Below, piece by piece: positions 44,101 to 55,122 of a DNA stretch of 64,000 bases. Location of the stretch: assembly GCA_029582165.1 (NCBI GenBank), contig CM055884.1:16882537-16946536 (forward strand), in the 5' to 3' direction. Position numbers and translations under genes: made by a program. The notes below the pieces were generated by a model. The model saw only the letters and a program-made list of their open reading frames with translations. It did no database searches and was not told where the DNA came from. This stretch comes from Portulaca oleracea. Its lineage: Eukaryota > Streptophyta > Magnoliopsida > Caryophyllales > Portulacaceae. Each line of letters opens with the position of its first letter. The first letter of the stretch is position 1.

Positions 44101-45439
44101 GTTTTTTTTGAATTACTCAGACTTTTTTTGAATTATTGAAGTATTTTGTAATACCTTTGTGTTAAGACAATTTCCAGAGATCAATTCTCCCACTCAACCA
44201 CATACACAATTATCAAACATATTTCAAGGCGTTGTATTTGATCAAACTGCCCATATATTGTCGTCATTGTGTCAGTCAACTATCGGCGACTTGCAATTTC
44301 ACCTAACAATACCCGTCAATACTCATTTCCATTCAATCACTTTGTCCAAATGCATATTAACACACCAAACAAGTACACGTGCGGTCACGGGTATGACCAC
44401 ACTGAGTTTGTATTTGTGGTCATGATGGTGTTGTGCCTAGATATTACATGGTTACTTGTTTGGGTCACATGCCCCCTACGTTTGTACATTGATCAACCAA
44501 TTCAAGCGCATACCTAACCATCTATTCAGCTATAAAGTGTGGTCATTGTTACTGATCACAGTTTAGAAACACTGTGATCATGTTTGTGTCTAAAATACAT
44601 CTTACATGTTTGAACAACAACAATCTTACCAACCTCCATAATTGTATGCATTGTAGATTCATCCCCAACGCATAACTGACTATCCAGTGAGCAAGAAAGT
44701 GTGAAAATTGTGACTAACCACAGTCTATGGGCAGTTTGATCATATTCACCGACTAATCAACAAACGCACTAACATCCATTCTAGACACCCCCCTCTACTT
44801 ATGATTGTCGTGTTGGTCACCATCTCATTACTTGCTTTGCCGAAACACTGTTTCCGACCGACATATGCGTGTGTTCAATATTACTGATGTGATCTACAAT
44901 GATGCTCTTGTTTAAATCATTCCCCAACTCCCAAATCAAAAAAAGAAACCCTAATTTTATGAATTGGTAACAATCAGTTCTTCGAAAAATATCAATTCAG
45001 ATGGGCATGACTGATAAATCACTCAACAAACCCGTTCGATTTCATTGTCGACCGTCTATTATGCGAATATTGCTGGCGGGATATCTCTGTTTTGTCTGCA
45101 ATTCACTGTGATACAATTCAGCCTGTTTTGCAAATCCTTCAAACGTTTTTTTTTTTGATCCAGGCTGATAATTTTCCCCAAGTGGTAGTGTCAACTATGG
45201 CAATTGAATAATCTCAATCATATCCCCCTGAAATCACGCCAAATCTCAAAAAAAAAATCATCATTTTTCTTTTTTTTTTTTTGAAAACCACTAGTTGTTT
45301 TGACCAAAGGAAAGTGGTTTTCAACTTAAATTTTCACATGTGTGGAATATTTACCCTCATTCGTCGGATCAAGATCTAACGCGCGATATTAATCCTTCCT
45401 ACCTTCCTACCCGAAGCTCCTTCGTACTGGATCCATTCC
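41113..45439. other. Gene-less segment enriched in TGTGGTCA/TGACCACA
   Basis: More than twenty exact or one-off copies of TGTGGTCA or its complement are scattered from about 41540 to 44560. Four diverged copies of a unit beginning TGTCACCAATTGGCC(A) with GTTGGTAC lie near 43010, 43253, 43313 and 43956. The frame at 41182-41514 is open but unrecognised. No transposon ends were fixed. Confidence 0.5.
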
Positions 45440-45466
45440 ATATATATATATATATATATATATATA
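45440..45466. repeat. (TA)n tract at element boundary
   Basis: 27 bp of TA ending exactly at GGGAAATTGG. Confidence 0.9.
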
Positions 45467-45907
45467 GGGAAATTGGATTCTAATAATCCCTACTTTTGCA
45501 AATTGGATGGTAATAATCCCTACTTTAAATTTGTATTCTGGTGGTCCAAAAAAAAAAAATTGTATTGTAGTGGGACATAATCGAGAGTATACCCTAAATA
45601 TCATAGATTTTGTGTTGCATTTGATTCAAAACTTTGTATAACACTTTACCATGATTTTTAATGAATTTACAGCACTTCTCCTAATTTTTTACAATTTTTT
45701 TTTCAATTTTTTTATGATTTTTTCAATTTTATTATCTTTAAAAAATCATAATAATTACTCGGAATCTCAAAAAAATAATTTAAAAATGTTTTAGTAACTA
45801 CACTTCATTACCTATCTGGGGGCAGGAACGAAAAAAACAAAAACAATATGGAGTAGGCATGAGAAAAATAAAAAGAATGTGGTGATGGATTTGGTACCAC
45901 TACAATA

Positions 45908-47060
45908 CAAAAAATTGCTAGGGGGTGCCACACATCTTTTTTAACTAACTCGCGGGTCACAACTTTTTTTTAATGCATTCCCGAGTGACGTTAAACTTAC
46001 TTAAGTGGCTGGGGGGTGACATTCCGACTATTTTGGCTGAAATCTGACGAGTTATGTTGAAAAAGACGAAAATACCCTTATTTTTCTATATAATTTAACT
46101 TTATCTACCCTTCCTCCCTCCTCCTCTCTTTCCCCCATCCTCTTCTTGTGCAATGTCTTAATCTCAGTGAACTGATTCAAAGTGGTAATGGTGGAGTCCC
46201 ATGAATTCCTTCATCTTTGGATATTATTATGTAAATCTGTTCATTGAGATTAAGACCCGATAAATTTGAGAATAAGACTTGATGGAATCCCAGCAACAAG
46301 CTCCTCTCTCTCAACCCAGAAAGCGAATGAAGACGGAGAGCAACGATCAGTTTTCAGACTTCTTATCCCAAGAAGGCGTTGACGAGGATAACGACACCGA
46401 AGATGAGATTCCCATGAAAAGCAACACCACCCGGAAAAGGAAAACCGATCCGGATACAATCGCAATTGAAAACCCAAGTGGAGAAATTGGTGTCATGTTG
46501 GATAGGATCAGTAGAAGCACGAGTATGGAGGAGATGCTGAGGGTGTTTTTCCAGCATCAAGAGAGGATCGAGATGCAATGGCGAGTGGCAATTGAGAGGC
46601 ACCGCCACGAGAGGGAGTTGTTCGAGCACGAGTGGCGGCTGTCCATGAAGAAGCTCGAGAGAGAGCGGCTGGCAATGGAGAAGGAATGCCACGAGAGAGG
46701 AGTGGAAAATCAGGGAAGAAATCCGGGCGGAGAAGATGGATGCTCTGCTTACTAAATTGTTGAACAACCTCATTACCACCATTACTAGATTTACATAATA
46801 ATATCCAGAGATTAAACATTGCACTCCACCAACATTGCACAGGAAGAGGGTTGGGGAAAGAGAGGAAGAGGGAGGAAGGGTAGACAAAGGTAAATTAAAT
46901 AGAAAAATAAGGGTATTTTCGTCTTTTTCAACATAACTCGTCGGATTTCAGCCAAAATAGCCAGAATGTCACCCCCCAGCCACTTAAGTAAGTTTAATGT
47001 CACCCGGGAATGCATTAAAAAAAAGTTGTGACCCGCAAGTTAGTTAAAAAAGATGTGTGG
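45908..47060. mobile_element. Pack-MULE, same family as 23107-24431
   Basis: The left end CAAAAAATTGCTAGGGGGTG and about 170 bp following recur inverted before 47060. The terminal layout (GGTGCCACACAT..., AATGCATTCCCGAGTGAC, GGGGGGTGACATTCCGAC) parallels the GCP3-carrying element. The last 20 bp of the right end are missing, so no target duplication can be seen. Confidence 0.75.
46279..46755 (+). CDS. Captured fragment, trihelix transcription factor-like C-terminus
   Basis: This is an intact open frame of 158 residues. Residues 13-60 are acidic with basic clusters (PRKRMKTES, TTRKRK). Residues 83-142 form a strong charged coiled coil: MEEMLRVFFQHQERIEMQWR and then HERELFEHEWRLSMKKLERE. This pattern is like the C-terminal coiled coil of plant trihelix factors, which have MEEMLR-FFEQQQRM-MQW and EQEWRQSMEKLERERL. 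No trihelix DNA-binding domain is present. It lies between MULE inverted repeats and so is a captured gene piece. The frame being open over its whole length is notable. Family assignment is from memory of the motif and is moderately sure. Confidence 0.55.
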   Translation: MMESQQQAPLSQPRKRMKTESNDQFSDFLSQEGVDEDNDTEDEIPMKSNTTRKRKTDPDTIAIENPSGEIGVMLDRISRSTSMEEMLRVFFQHQERIEMQWRVAIERHRHERELFEHEWRLSMKKLERERLAMEKECHERGVENQGRNPGGEDGCSAY

Positions 47061-47139
47061 ACCACTAGAATACAAATTGAAAGTAGGGATTATTGTCATC
47101 CAATTTGCAAAAGTAGGGATTATTAGAATCCAATTTCCC

Positions 47140-47199
<60 letters not shown>
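47140..47199. repeat. (TA)n tract at element boundary
   Basis: About 60 bp of TA with one GTA interruption, between the right end of one element and GGGAATGG of the next. Confidence 0.9.
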
Positions 47200-47202
<3 letters not shown>

Positions 47203-47399
47203 AATGGATCACATGAGCATGAACTTTATATGAGCATGTGAGCATCAAGATATTTCTGACGGACATCAAATATTATTTTTATGGACATCAAATATGAATG
47301 ATCGACATCAAGTTGGATATTTAATGTCCATGAAAACAATATTTGATGTCCGTCAGAAATGTTTTGATGCTCACATGCTCATATAAGGCTCATGCTCAT

Positions 47400-47402
<3 letters not shown>
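47200..47402. mobile_element. Short hairpin element between TA tracts
   Basis: CACATGAGCATGAAC...ATATGAGCATGTGAGCATCA on the left is the inverse of the right end (TGATGCTCACATGCTCATAT...CTCATGCTCATGTG). The centre pairs GACGGACATCAAATATT with AATATTTGATGTCCGTC. Both sides abut (TA)n. The left terminal GGGAATGGAT is not mirrored. Confidence 0.7.

Positions 47403-47451
<49 letters not shown>
47403..47451. repeat. (TA)n tract at element boundary
   Basis: About 49 bp of pure TA between two elements. Confidence 0.9.
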
Positions 47452-47456
<5 letters not shown>

Positions 47457-47940
47457 CAATGGTGGACCGTACTTTCACTTTGTATTCTAGTGGTCCAAAA
47501 AAAAATGGATTGTAGTGGTACCAAATCCACCTCCACATTCTTCTTATTTTTTTCATTCCTACACTATATTGTTTTTGTTTTTTTTTCCGTTCATGCCCTT
47601 AGAAAGTTAATGAATTTTAGTTACTAAAACATTTTTTAAGTAATTTTTTTGAGACTCCGAATAATTATTATGATTTTTTAAAAATAATAAAATGAAAAAC
47701 TCGTAAAAATAGTAAAAAAATGAAATTTTTTTTTTGGGAGAAACGCTGTAAATTCATTAAAAATCATTGTAAAGTGTTATACTAAGTTTTGAATCAAACG
47801 CAACACAAAAACTATGATTCTCTCGGAAATATCCCACTACAATCCAATTTTATTTTTTTTTGGACCACTAGAATACAAAGTGAAAGTACAGTTCACCATT
47901 GTCGAATTGGTGAAAGTAGGGTTTATAAGAATCCAATTTT

Positions 47941-47942
<2 letters not shown>
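47452..47942. mobile_element. Second copy of the TA-flanked element family
   Basis: TTGTATTCTAGTGGTCC at the left and GGACCACTAGAATACAAA at the right are inverted, as are the GTACTTTCACTTTG / CAAAGTGAAAGTAC strings. The right end ATCCAATTTTCC abuts (TA)n. About 40 bp of the left end are missing compared with the right arm. Confidence 0.7.

Positions 47943-48003
<61 letters not shown>
47943..48003. repeat. (TA)n tract at element boundary
   Basis: About 60 bp of TA, preceding a 5'-truncated LINE fragment. Confidence 0.9.
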
Positions 48004-48007
<4 letters not shown>

Positions 48008-48378
48008 TTGCAACTACGCTAGAGAGATAAGGGAGTGCGTTGACACATGGGTCAAGATTCCAAATGCAACAAGCTGGGAAGATTGGGGTAGAAAGCTCCT
48101 AAATTTGAAGGTTAGTAAGCAGAGGACACAAATCATTTACACTATTTTTGCTTCCTACATCTACAACATCTAGCTTGCAAGGAACACCAAGGTTTTCAAA
48201 AGCAACAGGAGGGATCCTAGCCAAGTCTTCCATAGCATTAAACTACATCTTAGAGACAGAACCCTTTTCCTTGTTAGAAATAATCATAAGCAAACAAATT
48301 ACATAGATACTCTCTGTGTTTAGGTTTGTAATATTTGGCTTTTGCCCTATATTTTGAATATAATTCACATTCGTTCAA
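48004..48378 (+). pseudogene. 3' end of an L1-type LINE, decayed
   Basis: The frame reads WVKIPNATSWEDWGRKLLNL, then a stop, then LARNTKVFKSNRRDPSQVFH. This is the pattern of the C-terminal part of plant L1 polyproteins (WLERN-RIF...). Only about 90 residues remain. It is bounded by TA tracts on both sides instead of a poly(A) tail. It is unrelated in position to the LINE at 22390-26336. Confidence 0.6.
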
Positions 48379-48390
48379 TATATATATATG

Positions 48391-48470
<80 letters not shown>
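48379..48470. repeat. (TA)n tract adjoining the Athila-like element
   Basis: About 92 bp of TA with occasional GTA, running straight into the LTR. Confidence 0.9.
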
Positions 48471-48475
<5 letters not shown>

Positions 48476-49424
48476 CGTGTGGTTTTGTATACCCCGGTTT
48501 TTGTCTGTCTTCTCAGGGAGCGAGGGGCCTTGGTCATAGAATCTAGGTCTAGGTCGGGTTCAGATTGCTAGGGTAAACAAATAGGTTGAAAAGGGGGCAC
48601 AAAGCAACAATAGAAACTAAGGTCGGTCAAGATAAGGTAATGGGCTTCGGGGGCTTTTCGGGATACAAACAGGGATAAGAAAATGGGTTTGGTAACAAGA
48701 GAGTAACAAGAGGGAAAATCAAGTGACAATTCCATTAGAAAACACCCACCGAGCTTCCTGCTTCGAGGATAGTCCGGATTAACTACCTCAAAGTCCACCA
48801 CGGACCCGGAGGGTTAATGAAACGGAATTCCCTAGTTAACTTCCTTCCATAACAAGTGTTGGATGTATTCGGGAACTCTTGATCCCAATTACAACCCACT
48901 TGAGAGAAGGATAGGAGTGGGAAATTGATTTCCCAACTAATTACTCACTAATATTACTAACCCAAACCTAATCATCCAATCACACCCTTAATTATCCCCT
49001 AACCTATGGGGTTTCTAGCCACTACTCATCATCAAAACTAAGCTAACAATATTCAAACCAACCCTAAGCATGAATTCTAACAACAAGCAACCAAAGTCAA
49101 GAAAACAATGAAATAGAAATCAAAGAGACAAGTAAAGCAATTAACAAACAAGCAAAGTAATTAACAAAGATTAAGGTAAGGAGTGAAGTCACCCAAAACA
49201 ACAGAAATGGACAAGGAAGACAATGGAAATGATGATCCAACAATCTCTCAATTGATTGAATCTTCAAATCTTGAGTACACACCAAAATCCACTAAACCCT
49301 AGATTAATCCAAGCTAAAATACTCTAATCAAACCCTAATCTCTCTCTAAAACTTGAGTAAAAACTGAACGGTAAAAGTCTAGATCTATCCCTAGCTAACT
49401 CCCCAAGAAATCGTCCAAATGGAG

Positions 49425-49432
49425 TATTTAAA
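49425..49432 (-). promoter_or_regulatory. TATA-like box in the 3' LTR
   Basis: TTTAAATA on the minus strand. The nearest dyad box starts at 49498, 65 bp upstream in element sense. Confidence 0.45.
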
Positions 49433-49497
49433 ACAAGGCCAAACTATTGCCCAAAACGCTATGTTTAAAGCCGACAATACGCGCAGGGCTCCAGTAG

Positions 49498-49722
49498 GTT
49501 GCGGGCGCGACAAGCCCCGTCGCAGGTGCGACGTCCGTCTGGCAGGGCAGGGCGATCGGTGATGACACAGCGTGGCGGGTGCGACAACATTATTTGCAGG
49601 TGCGACCAACTACTGTCGTGGGTGCTACCGCATTCGTAGCAGGTGCGACGTCCATCTGACTTTGTTCCCCTGTCTTCTTTCCTTGGTTGTAACGACCGCT
49701 ACAAAGGATGTAGCGGGTGTTA
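49498..49722 (-). repeat. Array of eight dyad boxes in the 3' LTR
   Basis: Units include GTTGCGGGCGCGAC (49498), GTCGCAGGTGCGAC (49519), GTGGCGGGTGCGAC (49572), GTCGTGGGTGCTAC (49615), GTAACGACCGCTAC (49688) and GTAGCGGGTGTTAC (49709). The arms stay complementary or G:T-compatible although the core changes. Confidence 0.85.
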
Positions 49723-49983
49723 CGCCACTGATTTGCACCAAAATTAGGGAAGGGCTTCCCGGGATAACTCCGCTTCGGCCCTCGGCTTGGCTTGGCTCGG
49801 CTCGGAAAATCCCTCGGGATTCCCTAAAAAGCCTCAATTCAGCACGTTTTCCTTGCTTTTACTCCAAAATAGCGAAAACCTGCAAAACAACTAAAAAACT
49901 AATAAAAACGATGAAAAAGACTTGGAATTGAGAAAAAATAGCGAGCCAAAGGCGATATTTAGGCCTTAAATCGGGCCTAAACA

Positions 49984-49994
49984 CCCCCCACACT
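49984..49994 (-). other. Polypurine tract of the Athila-like element
   Basis: GTGTGGGGGG on the minus strand directly precedes TGTTTAGG, the first bases of the 3' LTR. Confidence 0.7.
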
Positions 49995-51968
49995 TGAACT
50001 TTTGCTCGTCCCGAGCAAAACAAAACAAAAACAAACGAAAAACTAAACACCAATTCCTTTGTCATGGAAGGAAACGAGTGCATTTAGCGTATGCACCAAG
50101 CCCTTTAAACCCCTTTGCAGCCCATGTGAACGAGGTGGTCTCGTGAGGGATTGTAGCGACTCTACCCACAAAAGCCAAAGAAAAAGGAGAGAGGGGAAGT
50201 GAAAAACAAAACAAAGGTTTGAAAAAGAAAAGAAAGAACAGCTTGCTTCAAGGAATCATGCAAATGCAGTTAGGAAAATGATACTAATCAACCAAAAGGA
50301 ACCATTATGAGCACATCAAAAGCACCTAACCCAAGAAATTGCCAATCTTTGAGATTTTCGATTCCTAAGCATCTCATACAAAACAAGGTCCTATGTGCTC
50401 AAGTGCTAGTGTGTTCTAGATGATTTTGATCGAACTAAAGCAAACCACAATCCAAGCTTGTATCGAAGCAAGATAGATTATTAAGGTGATATCTTCCCTT
50501 GTTTATGTTGCCCTTGGCTTGGTGAGGGCCGTAGGAGACGCAAGGTAAAACTCCACAATTATTTACAACTAGGCTTTTCTTTTTCTTTTTCTTTTTCTCT
50601 TTGCTTTGCTTTTTTTCTTTTTCTTTGCTTTTCTAACATTAGATTAAGGTTTAGTTGGTATGTTTCGAGATTAACGCGACCCATGAAGGGGTTTACTCTA
50701 CCAGCGTGGTTCCACTCCATACATAAACAAGGCACTTAAGGGACGAGGGCGTTGCAACCACCTACGTCAAACCACGTTGGTGAACCAACGAATTAAGCCG
50801 GTTTTTTCGGGAATTGGCACGACCCTCCGAAAAGGGGTCACCCTCCCAACTCAGGCTACTCCATACACAAACGAAGTGCTTAAGGAGTGAGAGTCCTGCC
50901 CACTCACGCCAGCCCTTTGTTAGTTTCACTGACAATTAGGTTAATTAGGTTTATTAGCTCACTTTTTCAACAAGCTCGGATGTGGTCAACTAAAGTCTCA
51001 CAGACTCAAAGAGAACGTGAAAGAAACAAGTATCTCGTTAAGCACTTAATGAAGGGAATCTGGATAGGTAAGTCATGACAACACCTAAACTAGGGAACGA
51101 TAATGCTCAAATCGGTTTCTTTCAAGAAGATTAAGAAAGTCTTCGAAACATTGACTACACATTTCGAGAAACGAAGTAAAAATAGAAGAAAGACGATAAC
51201 TCTAGAGGGTTTTCACCCTTTTTTTTCTCCTTTTTCACACAAAATTTTTTCAAAATTTTAGGCAAAACTAAGAAAAACAAAATGAAAATCTAGGTTATCT
51301 ACCCACGAGCATGAAATGTCTCCCCCTCCCTACACTTAAAATGCCACAATGTCCTCATTGTGGGAAGGGTGTCACAAGGAAAAGGGTAGAGAAACTAGAT
51401 AAAACAAAAACATATATACATAACAACTAGCAAGCAAGTGGTGGTGACCCGAGCTCACACGGCTCCAACAGCAATATAATCCCGACACAAACATATCAAG
51501 GGGCTCGCCACCCAAAAGAAAATCAAGCATGCAACAAGGATCAAAGACATATACACATCAAAGATAGCGGAAAGAAGTTACCTCGTAATCTTCAATGAAA
51601 GAATACTCGATCCGCAATCCAAAATGCATCATACTCAGGGGTTAGAGATAATCAATAAAAACATCCTAATTATGAATGTTCACATGCAAGAATAAAAGAA
51701 AAACAAAAATATATACAAGAGACACTAGGAAACAACGGACTAAAGAAAAACTAAAGACTACGACTCAAACTACTAAGAGCATGTCAAGGGAAAATGAAGC
51801 GATGAATGCAATACAATCAAACCATGGGGACAACGAACCCAACAGAATCAAACCAAGCGAGAGACTTCACCAAATTTCCCTATAAAGCACCCCTTCACAC
51901 TTATCTAACATTATCAGTGTAAATCAAAACCAGTAAGAGAGTAAAGTGGGGGCGGGGATACTTACAGT
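49995..51968 (-). other. Noncoding 3' internal region of the Athila-like element
   Basis: Between ORF1 and the polypurine tract. It has two diverged copies of a phrase with CTACTCCATACACAAACGAAG and CACTCCATACATAAACAAGG (50710-50890), and A-rich stretches. No gene. Confidence 0.6.
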
Positions 51969-53790
51969 TTACTGCTCGTCTCCTCCCGGAGGGGGATATG
52001 GATAATAGGGGAAATAGGTAGGGTAGTGGGGGTTTACATTAGGGCTGTCGAAAATTCGGGTTTGGGTCAATCTGGGTTCGGACGAATCGGACATCGGACG
52101 AAAACTTGATGTCCGATACCCAGTTTTTTTGAACATTTACCGGGTCAGACTCGGGTCGGACAAATCAGACAAGCATGAATTCAGGTCTAAACAGAGTTCG
52201 GACAATAGAAAATTGGAAAATATTGTGTTCGAATTTTCAGTCAAATCGGTCAATGTAAAAATTCGGACAAAAATTTTATAACCATACCAGCTTTTTTCGG
52301 GTCGAACAGTTTTTTGACAGCCCTAGTTTACATAGTTGTCCGGTGCCGGGATGTGGCCCGCTACGGAGTAATGTTGATAACCCCAATCTCGCCAAAACTG
52401 GTTTTGTTGCTGGAAGTACTGCTCGTGCCGTTGGAGATGCGCATGCACATCGTTGAGCGTGGATTGCTGAGCACACAACAAGTCTTGCTGGGCCTCCAGT
52501 AAATTATGCTTACCTTGGAGTAATGCTCGTTGCTCTTGAAGATCAACCCTCATCTGCTCGAATTGAGAGCTAAGTTGCCCAAGTGAAGCTTTCCACGGTT
52601 GACTTCCACTTCCACTTGCCTCACCTTGGCCGACATACTCCTCCTCTTCCTTTTCGTCTTCTTCTTCTCAATCTTCTTCCTCTTCTCCGTGCACATCCGG
52701 ACCACCAACCTTACGGTAGCCACGATAGTCTTGGCTACACGACCAGTTGTTGGGGTTGGTGATATCAAGCCATTCGTGGCTCGCTCCGGAATAAGATAGA
52801 CAAAGGTCCTGTTCTCACCATGCCCGTGCAAGTAGATGATTTGATTCGAGTCCTTGGCTAGGATGTCCATCTTTTGTAGCCGCACTATGTCTATCGGGTC
52901 CGGGAAATACCTCGGCGTCCACCTATCAAGGTAGTTTCCGAATCCCTGCTGTTGGAGAAAGTGACAGATGATATGGCCCATATCTATCATGGTAGGCCGA
53001 CCTTCCGAGCTAATCTCTCGGAGACAGTGAAGAATACAAGACCGTGTGTTGACTCGGTGACCTTGGACGGCATTGGAAATGACAAACAAGTCATCCTTCC
53101 GGACATTAGGTCGCCCATCATCTCGCCCATCATCTCGCCCGAATACTGAACTCGTCACTATCCTATATAAGATGCGGACGGACAAATTACAAAAGTCCCT
53201 CGCCTTTGAATTGCGGGGGCAATGATACCATATGTGTCCATCACTTGATTCAACATGCGCTCGTCTCCAACATGTCAACTTCTTCATTGCATCTTGCTCA
53301 TCGAAGTTTTCACATCGATCATAGAACTTACCATCCGTAGGTAGACCAAATGCTTCACATAAGTCATTGATCTTGCATCTCCTCTCCCGATTCGCCACCC
53401 TATACCCAAATGTAGCTTCTTGGGTACCATCTTTATCAACCCTTAACGAACTTAGGAACTCGAGGACAGGTTGATCGGTGATTGATTCATCAACCTTGAA
53501 GAATTCTTTCCATCCCAAAGTTCGAATGAAGTGCCGGAAAAGGTTTACAAAATATGGCTTTGATTGTTGCCGCATGATAAACATCGGGGGCACAAATCTT
53601 TCTTTCTTGGAGCTTCAAGTACCGTTGTTTATGATCACCATCCTGGAAAGTGACCTAGGCCCTTGGGTTACTTTGAATCAAAGTAGCCGGTTGCACCTTA
53701 TAACGATCCCTCCCGAAAGAAGATGGTCCCGGCGGTGGCGGTGGTGGTGGTGGGGGCTTCTTCGGTGCGAAAACGCTTGCTTCTACTCAT
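51969..53790 (-). pseudogene. Athila ORF1-like gene, frameshifted and MITE-disrupted
   Basis: The likely start is ATG 53790 (MSRSKRFRTEEAPTT). A frameshift leads to the long frame 53593-52550, which contains LGWKEFFKVDESITDQPVLE, CKINDLCEAFGLPTDGKFYD, then IWYHCPRNSKARDFCNLSVR and RPTMIDMGHIICHFLQQ. This is the pattern of the Athila ORF1 / plant 'putative transposon protein' domain of unknown function. A second frameshift in a Lys/Glu-rich stretch (about 52675) leads to a Gln-rich coiled coil (52553-52334). A 286-bp MITE then interrupts the gene. Beyond it the same frame continues for about 20 codons of Pro/Tyr-rich sequence to TAA at 51971-51969. Confidence 0.75.
52040..52325. mobile_element. 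hAT-like MITE with perfect 8-bp target duplication
   Basis: TAGGGCTGTC and GACAGCCCTA are perfect terminal inverted repeats. GTTTACAT flanks both sides (52032-52039 and 52326-52333). The interior is rich in TCGGAC/GTCCGA words. The insertion lies in the C-terminal codons of the ORF1-like gene and supplies a premature TAG. Confidence 0.95.
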
Positions 53791-55122
53791 GGTGTCAATC
53801 AAATGTGAAATACAACGATGCAACTCTATGATTGTACTCACAATGGTGTCCTAGTCTCAAAAATTTAAAAATCTAACCACAAAAACAACCAAATGAGCTT
53901 GAAAAATGAATTACCCTAGGAATGGCAGATAGTTACCTCAACTATTGTCTGTGAGGATGGAACTCAGCAGCACAATTGAATGCTAGGAGACCTCAATGGA
54001 CAACAACCTCAGCAACTTTGTGCAATTCGTGTACACAGTAGCTCAGTGAAGCAGATGTGTTTGTGTGTATACTAACAAACATAATGTAACAACACACAAC
54101 CCAACACAAAACAAGAATTGAGTAGGAAATTGAATTTCACACAACAAAACCAAAAGATTACCTCACTTGAGACAGTAATGGATGAATTCCCTACTGAATG
54201 TACACACTTGGGTCTGATTCTTGGCGAAATTAGGAACCCTAGCAGCAGAATGAAGATGCAATTGAGAGAGTGAAGGTCTGGGATTTGAAAATGGAGGATG
54301 GGGAAGGATAGAATTGAGGTTGGAGAAGGTCGAATGGGTCTAAGAGAGAGTGGGTCTCGGGTGTTAGGGTTTAGAGTGATAGAGGGAGTCGAGTTTGTGA
54401 AGAAAGAAATGAGAGAAAAGAAAGAAGGGTCGAGATTTTAGAGCGAACTGTTTCTGTCAGCGTCTTGTCACGGGCACTACTGCCTGCGTGCCGGCACGAG
54501 CTACCAGAGGACTGGGGATGCTTGGAAATTTGTCGCGAGCGTTACTCAGCTTGTCACAGCCGCTACCTCATTCTAGAGAAAGCTGTAGCTGGTGCTAAAG
54601 ACAGCCTCGTGGGTGCGAGGCGCTTCTGGAGAACTGCTATCCGCTGCTGTTGACTACTTGTAGCGGGTGTTACACACTGTGTAGCGCCCGTTACCAAATT
54701 CTGGGTAACTCCTTAGCACCTCCAACACCTAAAGTATTCTAACTCCTAAAATTTCATCCCTTCTAAACCATCTTTCTATACTTCCCCATACTTAATTCCA
54801 TCAATCCCTCAACACTCATTTTTTTTTCTTTCAAAAACTCACTCACTCACACTTCTTATATTCCTTCACTCTCAACTTCAATTCTTTTATTTTTCAACTC
54901 CATCTCTTTTTCTCTTTTTCATATCATTTTTCCCTTTTTTTTCAGACTTTTTTTTGAACCTAGAACTAATATCTCAAAAATACAAAAGAAAGAAATTAAG
55001 AAAATAAAAAAGGCAAGAAAAAGAGACAACCTAAAGAAAACTAACAAGAAAGTCAAAGAGAAAGAAAAGAAACAAAATTAGAAAAATGAAAAACTTAGAA
55101 CTAAAAAGAAAAAAAAAACATT
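53791..55122 (-). other. Noncoding interval between gag and ORF1-like gene
   Basis: It contains the dyad-box array 54467-54694, then in element sense a CT-rich stretch with AAACCCTAACACCC (about 54365). Nearer gag it contains mirrored poly-T/poly-A rich DNA. The position would normally hold the pol genes or the space before an env-like gene. Confidence 0.5.
54467..54694 (-). repeat. Internal array of dyad boxes
   Basis: Units include GTCACGGGCACTAC (54467), GTCGCGAGCGTTAC (54532), GTCACAGCCGCTAC (54553), GTAGCGGGTGTTAC (54660) and GTAGCGCCCGTTAC (54681). They are the same type as in this element's LTRs. The best TATA-like string (CTAAAAT, 54441-54435) is only about 26 bp away, not 65. Confidence 0.75.

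Larger units (their letters stand above)
45467..47139. mobile_element. TA-tract-flanked inverted-repeat element with nested Pack-MULE
   Basis: The left end GGGAAATTGGATTCTAATAA and right end (TTATTAGAATCCAATTTCCC) are inverted for about 85 bp, reaching GTATTCTGGTGGTCC on the left. Both sides abut (TA)n. The interior beyond the Pack-MULE has no gene. A sister copy lies at 47452-47942. The arrangement recalls the rice Micron element, which inserts in TA microsatellites. Confidence 0.7.
48471..49983 (-). mobile_element. 3' LTR of the Athila-like element
   Basis: In element sense it begins TGTTTAGGCCCGATTTAAGG (49983 downwards) and ends AACGTTATA; the terminal CA has mutated. It lacks about 39 bp (CTTACGTGGGTGAGCATTGA region) present at 57740-57778 in the other LTR. 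It keeps a dyad box lost from that one. Confidence 0.88.
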
